Below are positions 45,071-54,136 of a stretch of DNA of 64,000 bases, in pieces. Each line of letters begins with the position of its first letter. Within the stretch, counting starts at the first letter, position 1. Origin of the DNA: Paenibacillus sp. FSL A5-0031. Its GTDB lineage: Bacteria > Bacillota > Bacilli > Paenibacillales > Paenibacillaceae. The stretch spans positions 124,001 through 188,000 of the forward strand of contig NZ_MRTD01000012.1 in NCBI RefSeq assembly GCF_001956295.1. The letters run 5' to 3'. The translations under genes were made by a program, and so were the position numbers. Below the pieces are notes generated by a model. That model was not told the origin of the DNA and searched no databases. It saw only the letters and a program-made list of their open reading frames with translations.

Positions 45071-46177
45071 ATGGCGGTCAAAATTGGAATTGTAGGCATG
45101 AACGGGATCGGCAACAACCATGCGAATTGTTACAAGGAGGATGAATTGGCTGATGTCGTAGCGGTATGCGATGTCATTAAGGAGCGCGCCGACGCAGCTG
45201 CGGAGAAGCACGGTGTAAAAGCGTACTATACGCTTAAGGACATGATCGAGAACGAGCCTGATATTCAGGTGATCGATGTGACGACAGGCGGCATTGACAA
45301 CGGCAGCTGGCATTTTGAACCGGCGATGGAAGCGATGTCTTACGGAAAGCACGTGCTCGTGGAGAAGCCGCTGTGCAACGATGTGCGAGAAGGCCGCGAG
45401 ATGGTGGCATTTGCTGAGAAGCAGAAGGTGTATCTAGGCTGCAACCTGAACCATTACTTCACACCGCCGGCGGAGAAGGCAAAGCAATATATGGAGAGCG
45501 GCGAGGTGGGCGAATTAATCTATTGTCTTGCCAAAATGGGCTTCAACGGCGGCGAGCTCAACTATGCGCTTGCCAGCTCGGATAAAGTGAAAGGCCACCC
45601 TTACTTCCATATGCGGGCGTTCCTGACCCACCCATTCAGTGTTATGCGCCATTTCTGCGGTGATATTACGCACATCCAGACGTTCTCCGACCGTCCAGGC
45701 TTCCGCCGGAGCGCAGGCGATGTTATGGTGTCCATCAACAGTATCCATATGAAGTTCGCAAATGGTGCAGTTGGCTATTTATTGAGCCAGCGCGGCGATG
45801 CGGTCTACGGACTAGGCGGCTGGTGGAGTCTTGAGGTTGGGGGTTCGAAGGGGACATTCACCATTGAGAACTGCGTCGAGAAAGTGTCGTTCTGGAAAGC
45901 GGACAAAGGCATTCCAGCGATCAGCGTTCCGATTGAGCCTGAAGTGACGGATTTCGGAACAAATGATTTCAACCGGACTTTCAACCATCGTCTGCATGCA
46001 TTTCTGGAGGATGTTGACAACAAGGTGTCTCCGGATGCGCTGCGCGCCAGCGGACGCGATGCGCTTGCTGTGCTGGAGTATGTGCATGCTGTACAGGAAT
46101 CGTATGAACGCGGGGGAGAGGTCGTTCGTCCTCAGCCGCTTCCGCCGCTGCACGGTGATCCGTTTTATCTGAAATAA
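45071..46177 (+). CDS. Gfo/Idh/MocA-family oxidoreductase
   Basis: A 368-aa NAD(P)-dependent sugar dehydrogenase. The Rossmann part begins AVKIGIVGMNGIGNNHANCY, then VAVCDVIKERADAAAEKHGV, and the family EKP motif appears as GKHVLVEKPLCNDVREG. The C-terminal catalytic beta-sheet domain includes HPYFHMRAFLTHPFSVMRHF. The start at 45071 fits the family N terminus and AAAGGAAG upstream; the frame extends to 44867 without conserved sequence. It probably oxidises or epimerises a monosaccharide released by the pathway. Confidence 0.92.
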   Translation: MAVKIGIVGMNGIGNNHANCYKEDELADVVAVCDVIKERADAAAEKHGVKAYYTLKDMIENEPDIQVIDVTTGGIDNGSWHFEPAMEAMSYGKHVLVEKPLCNDVREGREMVAFAEKQKVYLGCNLNHYFTPPAEKAKQYMESGEVGELIYCLAKMGFNGGELNYALASSDKVKGHPYFHMRAFLTHPFSVMRHFCGDITHIQTFSDRPGFRRSAGDVMVSINSIHMKFANGAVGYLLSQRGDAVYGLGGWWSLEVGGSKGTFTIENCVEKVSFWKADKGIPAISVPIEPEVTDFGTNDFNRTFNHRLHAFLEDVDNKVSPDALRASGRDALAVLEYVHAVQESYERGGEVVRPQPLPPLHGDPFYLK

Positions 46178-46288
46178 TCTCAGTAAGATAGCGCGGTACT
46201 ATTTTGTTGCTTGCGATATCTATGCAGGTATTGCAGGAACATGAACTAATACATGTTTTACTAATCCATTATTCAGGAGGACTCATAC

Positions 46289-47092
46289 ATGATTAAACTA
46301 GGTGTCAATTCCGTACTGTTCAAAGAGTTCAATTTCGCTGAAGCGGCGAAGCATATTGCGGCCAGCGGCTACGACGGTGTAGAGATTGCCGCCATTCAAG
46401 GCATGTGCGAGCATCTGGATCTCAGCCGCTGGAAGCAGCAGAAGAGTGAGCTGCAGGCGATTGTGCAGGAAAACGGCCTAACGTTTCTGTCGACTGAGGT
46501 GGCATCGCTCAATGAGGAGCGGCTGCTCCCAGCGTTTGAAGCTGCCGCTGAAATTGGAATTCCAATCGTAAACGTTGGTCCTGGCGGAAAGCTGGGTGTC
46601 GAAGAAGACCTGCAGGCGTCGATCGAGATGCTTGCGCGGATGGCGGAGAGAGCGGCTTCATTTGGCATCACGCTCTGCGTCAAAGCTCATGTCGGCAATG
46701 CCATTCACAATACGCCGACCACGCTGCGGGCGATGGAGTCGATCATCTCCCCGGCGTTTGGCATCGACATGGACCCGAGCCATATCCACCGTGCCGGCGA
46801 AAATGCGGAGAAAGCGCTACCCGCTGTGCTTAGTCGCGTAAAGCATGTTCATATCCGTGACTGCAAAGGACGGGAGCAGGGACCTGGACCGATCATGCTT
46901 CAGGCGTGCGGACGGGGCGACATCGATCTATATGGCTACTGCAAAGCGATGGTGGACGGAGGTTACGACGGGCCGGTCGTCGTTGAGGTCATTGGTGCTT
47001 CACCTGAGCATACGCTTGCGCAGGTATCCATCGTAGCCGCTGAGTCGTACGGCTATCTAAATGCGGTTCTTAAACAGCTGAACGCGCGATAA
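46289..47092 (+). CDS. Sugar phosphate isomerase/epimerase (xylose isomerase-like TIM barrel)
   Basis: A 267-aa protein. Typical motifs are KLGVNSVLFKEFNFAEAAKH, SGYDGVEIAAIQG, GIDMDPSHIHRAGENAEKAL, VKHVHIRDCKGREQGPG and YDGPVVVEVIGAS. These contain the metal ligands Glu, Asp, His and Glu of the AP-endonuclease-2-like family. Members isomerise or epimerise sugars, often keto products of neighbouring Gfo/Idh/MocA enzymes. CAGGAGGACTCATAC precedes ATG. It lies within the sulfatase operon. Confidence 0.92.
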   Translation: MIKLGVNSVLFKEFNFAEAAKHIAASGYDGVEIAAIQGMCEHLDLSRWKQQKSELQAIVQENGLTFLSTEVASLNEERLLPAFEAAAEIGIPIVNVGPGGKLGVEEDLQASIEMLARMAERAASFGITLCVKAHVGNAIHNTPTTLRAMESIISPAFGIDMDPSHIHRAGENAEKALPAVLSRVKHVHIRDCKGREQGPGPIMLQACGRGDIDLYGYCKAMVDGGYDGPVVVEVIGASPEHTLAQVSIVAAESYGYLNAVLKQLNAR

Positions 47093-47126
47093 AAGCATTA
47101 TTTTCATCCAAAAGGAGGATTTCAAA

Positions 47127-48521
47127 ATGACTAATAAGAAACCAAATATTCTACTGTTCGGCATAGATAGCCTTCGTCGGGATCATATGAGTGCGTATGG
47201 TTATTCGAGGCTGACTACTCCGCATCTGGATAAAATTGCTGCCGAGGGCGTTCTATATGAGAAACATTTCAGTCCGGGCATTCCGACAACGCCAGCTTAT
47301 GCATCGATGCTGACGGGTATGGATGTGTTCGGAACCGACGTTGTAGCGCTGCGCCACGAAGGACCGCTTGGCAGTCACGTGAAGACGCTGCCTGAGCTGC
47401 TTGCGGAGAACGGCTATAACACGTCATGTGTCGGCTTCTCGGGCAATCCATCATCGCGCGGTTTCCAAACATATCTCGATTATGAATCTTGGGTGCCTGA
47501 TGAGTCGGGACGTACGCCCAAGGCACAAAATTTAAATGATGTTGCCATTCCAGAGCTGGAGCGGCTGGCGGCAGAGGATAAGCCGTTCCTGCTGTTCATG
47601 CGGCATATGGATCCTCATTCCCCGTATTTGCCGCCTGCGCCGTTCGAGCGGATGTTCTACGGCAAGGACGAGAAGGACCCAGCCAACGACTCCATGGAGC
47701 CGGTTTACAATTTTAAGCCGTTCGCCGACTTCTTGAAGTCATGGATTCCGGAAGGCGTCACTGATGAAGCCTATGTTGGCGCGCAATATGATGGAGCAAT
47801 CGCTTATATGGATGCTTGTATCCAAGGTATCTTCGAGAAGCTGAACGCGCTGGGCTTAGAGGAAGAGACGCTTGTCGTTATTACGTCGGATCACGGCGAG
47901 ACGCTGTATGAGCACGACTGTTATTTTGATCATCACGGCCTGTATGACTGTACGCTTGTCGTGCCGCTTATTATTAAGTTTCCGGGGCGTTTGCCTGTGG
48001 GAAAACGGGCTCAGGATGTGTCGGTCATCTCGGATATTATGCCGACGCTGCTGCAGTTGATTGGCATCGACAGCGACATTTCCTTCGACGGCCGCAGCCT
48101 GCTTGAGCCGGTTGCGAGCGAAGATTCAGAGCGGATAAGCGAGCTGTATTTGACGGAATGCACGTGGATGCGCAAGCACGGCTGGCGCACACCGGAATGG
48201 AAGCTTATCCGCTCGCTTGAGCCGGACTTCCATTTTAAGCCGGAGGTAGAGCTGTACAATCTGATCCAAGATCCAGAAGAAAACAACAATGTGGCGGAGC
48301 TGCAGCCGGAAGTCGTTGGACTGCTTACGAAGCGGATGGAGGACCATATTGCAAAACGTGAAGCGCAGACGGGTCGTACGAATCCGATCTATACGAATCT
48401 GAATTGGCATGGCAAAGGCCAGACGTTCACCTCGTCTGAGCAGGCATACGAGTCACTGCATATCGGCAATATTATTGGCGCGCGCTCCCTTCAATCCAAG
48501 GAGGAGGCGGCATCCAAATGA
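47127..48521 (+). CDS. Sulfatase-like hydrolase with Thr instead of catalytic Cys
   Basis: A 464-aa member of the sulfatase/alkaline phosphatase superfamily. The N-terminal metal motif is LLFGIDSLRRDHMSAYGYS, and the second metal motif is VVITSDHGETLYEHDCYFDH. At the nucleophile position the sequence is IPTTPAYASMLTG: Thr54 replaces the FGly-forming Cys and Tyr58 replaces the Arg of CxPxR. FGE cannot act on it. Thr is the normal nucleophile in related phosphodiesterases (NPP family) and phosphotransferases. So it may be an active phosphoesterase, a metal-only variant or a dead paralogue. No signal peptide. It overlaps the next gene by 4 nt. Confidence 0.88.
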   Translation: MTNKKPNILLFGIDSLRRDHMSAYGYSRLTTPHLDKIAAEGVLYEKHFSPGIPTTPAYASMLTGMDVFGTDVVALRHEGPLGSHVKTLPELLAENGYNTSCVGFSGNPSSRGFQTYLDYESWVPDESGRTPKAQNLNDVAIPELERLAAEDKPFLLFMRHMDPHSPYLPPAPFERMFYGKDEKDPANDSMEPVYNFKPFADFLKSWIPEGVTDEAYVGAQYDGAIAYMDACIQGIFEKLNALGLEEETLVVITSDHGETLYEHDCYFDHHGLYDCTLVVPLIIKFPGRLPVGKRAQDVSVISDIMPTLLQLIGIDSDISFDGRSLLEPVASEDSERISELYLTECTWMRKHGWRTPEWKLIRSLEPDFHFKPEVELYNLIQDPEENNNVAELQPEVVGLLTKRMEDHIAKREAQTGRTNPIYTNLNWHGKGQTFTSSEQAYESLHIGNIIGARSLQSKEEAASK

Positions 48522-49522
48522 TTCGGGTTGCTGTCGTTGGTGTCAATCATATTGGGAAAATCCATTGCCGTGCTTATCGGCAGCATCCAGACACGGAACT
48601 TGCGGCTGTCTGTGACCTGATGCCAGAACGCGCGGAAGCAGCTGGTCTTGAACATGGCGTTCCAGCGTATACCGACCTGAGAGAGCTGCTAGCTAAAGAA
48701 CAGATCGATCTAGTCGTCGTAGCGACGGCGGGGGTTGAGAAGGGCAGTCATCATTTTGAACCCGCGATGATTGCGATCGATGCTGGCAAGGACGTCCATG
48801 TAGAAAAGCCGATTTCTAACCGAATTGAGGAAGCGAGGACGCTGGTTGCTGCCGCCCGGGAACGGGGCGTTCGGCTCGCTTGTAATTTGAATCATCGATT
48901 TACGCCGGCTGCTTACAAAGCGAAAGAACTGATGGAAGCTGGCAAGCTAGGCTCCCTTCTCTTTGTCAATATGCGGCTAACGATTCAGAATCCGCAGGAG
49001 GATACGGAATGGCTGCATATGCGTGCTCTGCATCCTCACTCCATCGATGTCATGCGGTATTTTGCCGGTGATATTAAGCGGGTTCAAGCGTTCATGACCA
49101 AGGCGCCGGGACGTCAGAGCTGGTCAACCGCATCCGTCAATGTGACGTTTGCTTCCGGAGCGGTTGGCCACTTGACCGGCAGCTACGACATGTCGATGCG
49201 GCATCCCATTGAATATTGCGAAGTCGCAGGTCATGAAGGCCGGTTTGTTATCGACAACGTTTACGAAAGCATGACGTATTATCCGCATCACTCCGACGAA
49301 CTGCTCGTTGTACGCAACTCACTGTTTGGCGGGATGCAGGGCTTCAATGATACGTTTACCCATCGGATCAATCGATTCATCGAGCAGGTCAAAGCAGGCG
49401 ATGCGCCGGAGAAGATCGAGGCGTCAGGAGCGGATGCGCTTGCCGCACAGGAAGTTATTGAAGCCGCAATTCGTTCGCATCAGTCCGGCGGGATGCCCAT
49501 TGACGTGCCTGCAATCGGATAA
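48518..49522 (+). CDS. Gfo/Idh/MocA-family oxidoreductase, second copy
   Basis: A 334-aa NAD(P)-dependent dehydrogenase. It begins MIRVAVVGVNHIGKIHCRAY, has LAAVCDLMPERAEAAGLEHG, the family motif as GKDVHVEKPISNRIEEAR, then CNLNHRFTPAAYKAKELMEA. It is similar to the gene at 45071 (both keep CNLNH and a HMRA...MRxF region), so the two may act on related substrates or in sequence. ATGA overlap with the sulfatase-like gene shows translational coupling. Confidence 0.92.
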   Translation: MIRVAVVGVNHIGKIHCRAYRQHPDTELAAVCDLMPERAEAAGLEHGVPAYTDLRELLAKEQIDLVVVATAGVEKGSHHFEPAMIAIDAGKDVHVEKPISNRIEEARTLVAAARERGVRLACNLNHRFTPAAYKAKELMEAGKLGSLLFVNMRLTIQNPQEDTEWLHMRALHPHSIDVMRYFAGDIKRVQAFMTKAPGRQSWSTASVNVTFASGAVGHLTGSYDMSMRHPIEYCEVAGHEGRFVIDNVYESMTYYPHHSDELLVVRNSLFGGMQGFNDTFTHRINRFIEQVKAGDAPEKIEASGADALAAQEVIEAAIRSHQSGGMPIDVPAIG

Positions 49523-49553
49523 GCGACCGAACTTGGCGAGAGGAGAGGACAAC

Positions 49554-50105
49554 ATGGATAAACAACATGGCTCGGTTATATGGTTCATGGGCTTGTCGGG
49601 AGCAGGCAAGACGACGACGGCCAAGCATATAGCGGCAGAGCTGCTGCGGGAAGGACGGCACGTGGAGCTGCTCGATGGCGATGAGCTTAGAGAAACGATT
49701 TGTAAAGGACTTGGATTCTCACGGGAGGATCGATTGGAAAATATTAAACGGATCGTCTACGTCGCTAAGCTTCTCTCTCGCAATAGCGTAGATGTGCTCG
49801 TCTCTGCCATCACACCTTATGAGGAAATGCGGGACTATGCCCGTTCGCAGCTGCCCGGATTTGTGGAAGTTTATGTGCAGTGCCCGCTCGGGGAATGCGA
49901 GCGCCGTGATGTGAAGGGCTTGTATGCTAAAGCGAGAAACGGGGAATTGCACCATTTTACAGGCGTTTCCGATCCATTCGAGGTACCGCACTCGCCCGAC
50001 ATCATAATCGATACCGCTACTGCTTCATTGCAGAATAACGGCGAAGCCGTAATGGGCTGGCTGCATGCCAATATGAGGTTCAAGCATGCGGCGCAGCGAG
50101 CATAA
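49554..50105 (+). CDS. cysC: Adenylylsulfate (APS) kinase-like protein
   Basis: A 183-aa P-loop kinase. Walker A is GLSGAGKTTTAKHIA at residues 13-27. APS-kinase motifs are LLDGDELRETICKGLGFSRE, DRLENIKRIVYVAKLLSRNS, VLVSAITPYEEMRDYAR and VKGLYAKARNGELHHFTGVS. APS kinase makes PAPS from adenylylsulfate and ATP. No ATP sulfurylase or PAPS reductase gene accompanies it. ATG 49554 with GAGGAGAGGACAAC upstream is the start; the frame also runs back to 49308 inside the previous gene. Placement between two sulfatase-like genes ties it to sulfate or sulfated-sugar handling. A related sugar-kinase function cannot be excluded. Confidence 0.88.
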   Translation: MDKQHGSVIWFMGLSGAGKTTTAKHIAAELLREGRHVELLDGDELRETICKGLGFSREDRLENIKRIVYVAKLLSRNSVDVLVSAITPYEEMRDYARSQLPGFVEVYVQCPLGECERRDVKGLYAKARNGELHHFTGVSDPFEVPHSPDIIIDTATASLQNNGEAVMGWLHANMRFKHAAQRA

Positions 50106-50157
50106 CCCAAGAGGTGAATAAGGACCGGAATACCGGACTACCCGAAGGAGACATACA

Positions 50158-51594
50158 ATGAAGATCATACTGATATCGCTGGATACGCTTCGTGCATCAA
50201 GGCTGAGTGGGTACGGCTATTCCAAGCCGACAAGCCCATATTTGGACCAGATTGCCGAGCAAGGTGTGCTTTTCGAGCGAGCTTATGCCGCAGACATTCC
50301 AACCGAAGTGGCGCATACCGGCATTTTTACAGGCAAAGTAGGGCTTACGACAGGGATTGTCTCCCATGGCTCAGAGCTGACGCATCTGCCCAAATCGACC
50401 CCGTGGCTGCCAAACCTGCTGCGCGGCGCAGGCTTCACGACATCGGCGGTGGACAATTTGTACCAGCTTAAGGAATGGTTTGCCCGGGGTTATCGCTACT
50501 ATACGAACAGCGTTGGCGGCAATCGCTGGATCGACGGCCGAACGGTCAACGATTTAGCTATGCCATGGCTGGCGGAGCATAAGGATGAATCGTTCTTTTT
50601 GTTCCTCCATTACTGGGATGCTCATACGCCTTATTTGCCGCCGGAATCCTATATTCCAGACTTTTATGAAGTGGGGCGAGATCCGTATGATCCGAACAAC
50701 CGAAGCATGGAACCAGCTTACAATCATCCCGCCTATCCTTTCTTTAAGCACCACCATTACGATCTCGTTGGCCCAGTGACCGACAGCGCTTACTACGACG
50801 CGCTATATGATGCAGAAATCCGCTATCTTGATGATCGTTTGAAGGAACTCGACGCTCATCTGGAGAAGTTAGGTATCAAAGAGGATACGCTGCTCATACT
50901 ATTTGGCGATCATGGCGAAAGTCTGACGGAGCACGACATCTATTGGGATCACTGCGGCTTATACGAGCCGACTGTCCATGTGCCGATTATTATGCGATGG
51001 CCGGGTCGTATCCCAGAGGGGCGCAGGGTGCAAGGTCTCGTGCAGCAGGTTGACCTCATGCCGACAATACTGGAAGCGATACGCAGCGAGCAGCCAGAAG
51101 GTATCGAGCTTATGAAGGTTGCAGACCCGCCAGGCATGGACGGGCGAAGCTTATGGCCTTCTATTCTCAACTTGGCTGACGGAACGCACGATGCTGTCTA
51201 CCTTAGTGAATGCGCATGGCAAGCGGCGCGCGGCATACGGACGGAGCGCTACAAGTTTATTCGCACGTACGACGCGGGGCCTTTTACTAGGCCGCCTAGA
51301 GAGCTGTATGATCTGGATGCCGATCCAGAAGAGACGGTAAATCTTGCGGAGCGGGAGCCAGAGCTCGCCGATCAGCTGGAACGGCAGCTGGATAGTTGGG
51401 TGAAGGCGAAGCTTGGTGGCCGTGAGGATCCGAAGGATCGGCAGCTTCGCGAGGCGGGACTTCCGTTCCGCAGACGCATTGAGCAGATTTTGGCGGAGTC
51501 AGGGATGACGTGGGACGAATGGTTTCAGGATCCGCGCCGTGAACGATTCGATCAGGCGACAGACGGGCGGCATGAACAGACCATCGGATCTTGA
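50158..51594 (+). CDS. Sulfatase-like hydrolase with Thr instead of catalytic Cys, second copy
   Basis: A 478-aa protein similar to the one at 47127. Metal motifs are LISLDTLRASRLSGYGYS and LILFGDHGESLTEHDIYWDH. The active-site stretch is DIPTEVAHTGIFTG: Thr49 stands at the Cys position, Val51 replaces Pro and His53 replaces Arg. WDAHTPYLPPESY and ELYDLDADPEETVNLAEREP are typical sulfatase-family stretches. No signal peptide. The preserved metal residues argue for activity with Thr as nucleophile. Start is ATG 50158 behind GAAGGAGACATACA. Confidence 0.88.
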   Translation: MKIILISLDTLRASRLSGYGYSKPTSPYLDQIAEQGVLFERAYAADIPTEVAHTGIFTGKVGLTTGIVSHGSELTHLPKSTPWLPNLLRGAGFTTSAVDNLYQLKEWFARGYRYYTNSVGGNRWIDGRTVNDLAMPWLAEHKDESFFLFLHYWDAHTPYLPPESYIPDFYEVGRDPYDPNNRSMEPAYNHPAYPFFKHHHYDLVGPVTDSAYYDALYDAEIRYLDDRLKELDAHLEKLGIKEDTLLILFGDHGESLTEHDIYWDHCGLYEPTVHVPIIMRWPGRIPEGRRVQGLVQQVDLMPTILEAIRSEQPEGIELMKVADPPGMDGRSLWPSILNLADGTHDAVYLSECAWQAARGIRTERYKFIRTYDAGPFTRPPRELYDLDADPEETVNLAEREPELADQLERQLDSWVKAKLGGREDPKDRQLREAGLPFRRRIEQILAESGMTWDEWFQDPRRERFDQATDGRHEQTIGS

Positions 51595-51621
51595 TCCGAT
51601 TACGAACCGAGGGGATGAAGG

Positions 51622-52566
51622 ATGGGGCATATACTGGGAAGCAATAGTTACATGAAGGATGAATTCCCGTTCTGGATCAATCGGATGGTGCAAGCTTCTG
51701 TCTCTGAACATGGTCACGAGTTCATTGAGCTCGTATTTGTGGTGCATGGACAGGGCGTCCATATCTTCCAAGGCAACCATTACAACATTCATGCGGGCGA
51801 TGTGTTTATTATCAATCCCGGCGAGACGCATGCTTATTCCGTAGAGAGTGGCGGAAGTATGGAAATCATCAACTGTTTGTTTATGCCGTCCTTTATTCCC
51901 GATGCGCTGCTTCAGGAGCTGGAAATCACGGCATCGATGGACTACTTTTACGTGCATCCCTTCCTGAAACAGGATGTCCGTTTCAACCATTACTTGAATC
52001 TGAACGGGCAGGAGGCGTCGTCCGTGCTGGCGCTGCTGGAGAACATGATCCGTGAGCTCAACAGCCGCGGCCCTGGGCACACGACGTTGATTCGCCTGCA
52101 GATGGTGGAGCTGCTCGTTCTTCTGTCTCGCTATTACGCCTATATGCAAAGCCATCGTATTCATAAATCCCCGCGCCAATCGGAACGAGTAATGATGGCC
52201 AGACGAATTTCCGGTTATCTCGAACGCCATTTTGACAAAAAAATTACGCTTCAAGCGTTGTCCGGCTTGTTTAATGTCAGCACAAGGCAACTGAACCGAT
52301 TGGTGCGCGAGGAGTTTGGGAAAAGCGTATTCGACCTGTTGCACGAAATTCGTATTGAACGGGCGAAGCGGATGCTGCTGGAATCCGACCAGAAGGTCAT
52401 CTACATCGCGACTATGGTCGGCTACGACGATCCATCGTTCTTTAGCCGACTGTTCGTTCGTTATGCCGGCTGCTCGCCGCGCGAATATCGGACCGGTACA
52501 CAGGGTCTGCGGGAAGGAAAGGAGCTGAGCGCGCATGCCACACTCGATGAAAGAGCGGAGGCCTAA
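51622..52566 (+). CDS. AraC-family transcriptional regulator
   Basis: A 314-aa protein. The cupin sensor includes HGHEFIELVFVVHGQGVHIF and HAGDVFIINPGETHAYSVES. The DNA-binding domain at about residues 190-290 has ITLQALSGLFNVSTRQLNRL, VIYIATMVGYDDPSFFSRLF and CSPREYRTGTQG. GAGGGGATGAAGG precedes ATG. Its 3' end overlaps the next sulfatase gene by 32 nt. It may regulate this operon in response to an intracellular sugar, in addition to the YesM/YesN system. Confidence 0.92.
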   Translation: MGHILGSNSYMKDEFPFWINRMVQASVSEHGHEFIELVFVVHGQGVHIFQGNHYNIHAGDVFIINPGETHAYSVESGGSMEIINCLFMPSFIPDALLQELEITASMDYFYVHPFLKQDVRFNHYLNLNGQEASSVLALLENMIRELNSRGPGHTTLIRLQMVELLVLLSRYYAYMQSHRIHKSPRQSERVMMARRISGYLERHFDKKITLQALSGLFNVSTRQLNRLVREEFGKSVFDLLHEIRIERAKRMLLESDQKVIYIATMVGYDDPSFFSRLFVRYAGCSPREYRTGTQGLREGKELSAHATLDERAEA

Positions 52567-53965
52567 CGTACTGCTGATTACGGCAGACCAATTGCGAGAG
52601 GATTGCGTGGGCTTCAGCGGTAAATATCCCGTTCGTACACCGCACATTGACCGTCTGTCTGAACAAGGAGTCTCTTTCTCCCACGCTTATTCCGTACTGC
52701 CGGTATGCGCACCGGCGAGGCAGTCACTCCTGCGAGGCAGGAGGCCGGAAACATTCGGCGCTTTATGGAATTACAGCGGGGCGCTGCCTGTGGCTGCACT
52801 GCCGCCGGAAGCCTATACATGGACGAGAGCACTTGCGGAGAGCGGTTATGCAACCGCATATTTGGGCAAATGGGGAGTCAATCCGGTGCACGGGCCTGCG
52901 GCTTATGGTTTCGATTCATACGTCAGCGAAGCTGAATATCATGACTTTATCTCGCAAAAGCATCCGGACGTCCGATACGAGCATGGCTTCTTCGGCGAAG
53001 AGAGTCCGCTCCCGCTAGAGGACGCAGAGACGCATTGGTTCGCCGCGCGTGCAAGTGAGACGCTGGAGCGGCTGCAAGGCGATGGTCGACCTTGGCATAT
53101 GGCGCTGCACTTTAGCGATCCCCACTTGCCCTGCCGACCTTCACTTCCTTTTGCAGGGATGTATGCTGCTGCGGACATCCCGGAGTGGGCAGGCTTCCGC
53201 GATACCTTTGCCGGAAAGCCGTACATTCAGCGCCAGCAGCTGGAGAGCTGGGGCGTTGCCGATTATGATTGGCAGGACTGGGCGCCGATCGTTGCCCGTT
53301 ATTACGCCATCATTAGTCAGCTCGACGATGCCATTGGACAAGTGTTGGGGACGCTGGAGCGCTTAGGTATGGCGGATAACACCATTGTGATCTTTACCGC
53401 AGACCACGGTGATATGTGCGGTTCCCACGGTATGATGGATAAGCACTACATCATGTATGACGATGTTGTTCGGGTGCCGCTAATCATTCGGATGCCGGGC
53501 GTCGTCGGGGACGTAGAAGTGGGCGGACGATGTGACCGATTTGTCTACAATTTTCTAGATTTGCCGCCGACGCTTTTGGAGCTTCTCAATCTGCAAACGC
53601 ATGATCCTGGGGATTTGCAGGGGCGCTCACTTGTGCCACTGCTGGCTGGGGAGGAGCCTGCCGATTGGCGGGACGCCGCTGTGTCGACTTATAACGGCCA
53701 ACAGTTCGGACTTTATACGCAGCGGATGATCCGCACGGCAGACTGGAAGTATGTTTGGAATTTAACAGACGTAGATGAACTGTATGATATGGTTAATGAT
53801 CCTGGCGAACTGGTTAATGTGAGGGGGAAGTTAGAGCACGCAGAGCTGCTTGCCGTACTTAGGAGACGGCTGTATGAGCAGCTGTCCGCGGACGGCGATG
53901 CCATAGTGGCCAACGAATGGACGAGACGTCAGCTGCTGCAAGGTGCGAAGCTGGACGGGATATGA
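52535..53965 (+). CDS. Sulfatase (Cys-type, formylglycine-dependent)
   Basis: A 476-aa sulfatase. The metal motif is LLITADQLREDCVGFSG, the active site is VCAPARQSLLRG with Cys58 in CxPxR form (CAPAR), and the second metal site is IFTADHGDMCGSHGMMDKH. It meets the FGE recognition rule. No signal peptide, so cytoplasmic. AAAGGAG lies ten bases before ATG 52535, inside the AraC gene end; ATG 52547 is an alternative. It is the last gene of the operon and is followed by a terminator. Confidence 0.93.
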   Translation: MPHSMKERRPNVLLITADQLREDCVGFSGKYPVRTPHIDRLSEQGVSFSHAYSVLPVCAPARQSLLRGRRPETFGALWNYSGALPVAALPPEAYTWTRALAESGYATAYLGKWGVNPVHGPAAYGFDSYVSEAEYHDFISQKHPDVRYEHGFFGEESPLPLEDAETHWFAARASETLERLQGDGRPWHMALHFSDPHLPCRPSLPFAGMYAAADIPEWAGFRDTFAGKPYIQRQQLESWGVADYDWQDWAPIVARYYAIISQLDDAIGQVLGTLERLGMADNTIVIFTADHGDMCGSHGMMDKHYIMYDDVVRVPLIIRMPGVVGDVEVGGRCDRFVYNFLDLPPTLLELLNLQTHDPGDLQGRSLVPLLAGEEPADWRDAAVSTYNGQQFGLYTQRMIRTADWKYVWNLTDVDELYDMVNDPGELVNVRGKLEHAELLAVLRRRLYEQLSADGDAIVANEWTRRQLLQGAKLDGI

Positions 53966-54083
53966 AAAGGATTGTTGAATTATTGTGTATCAAGTATTCC
54001 TGAAATTATTTCAAGTGATATTCAAAGCACTAGGTTCTGGGTGTTAAAAAGTAATTTAATACACAGAACTCTCAATCGAAGAG

Positions 54084-54136
54084 AAGCTCCTTTTCATCAC
54101 TTGTCGTAAACAAGTTGAGAAAAGGAGCTTTTTATA
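54084..54136 (+). terminator. Terminator of the sulfatase operon
   Basis: AAGCTCCTTTTC and GAAAAGGAGCTT pair, with an inner ACTTGT/ACAAGT stem, followed by TTTTAT. Confidence 0.85.

Noticed and set aside
47127..48521. Ordinary FGE-dependent sulfatase
   Set aside because: Active-site Cys and Arg are replaced by Thr and Tyr, so the standard sulfatase call would be misleading.
51499..52647. 382-codon open frame on the minus strand
   Set aside because: It covers the AraC and sulfatase genes in antisense and shows no recognisable domain.
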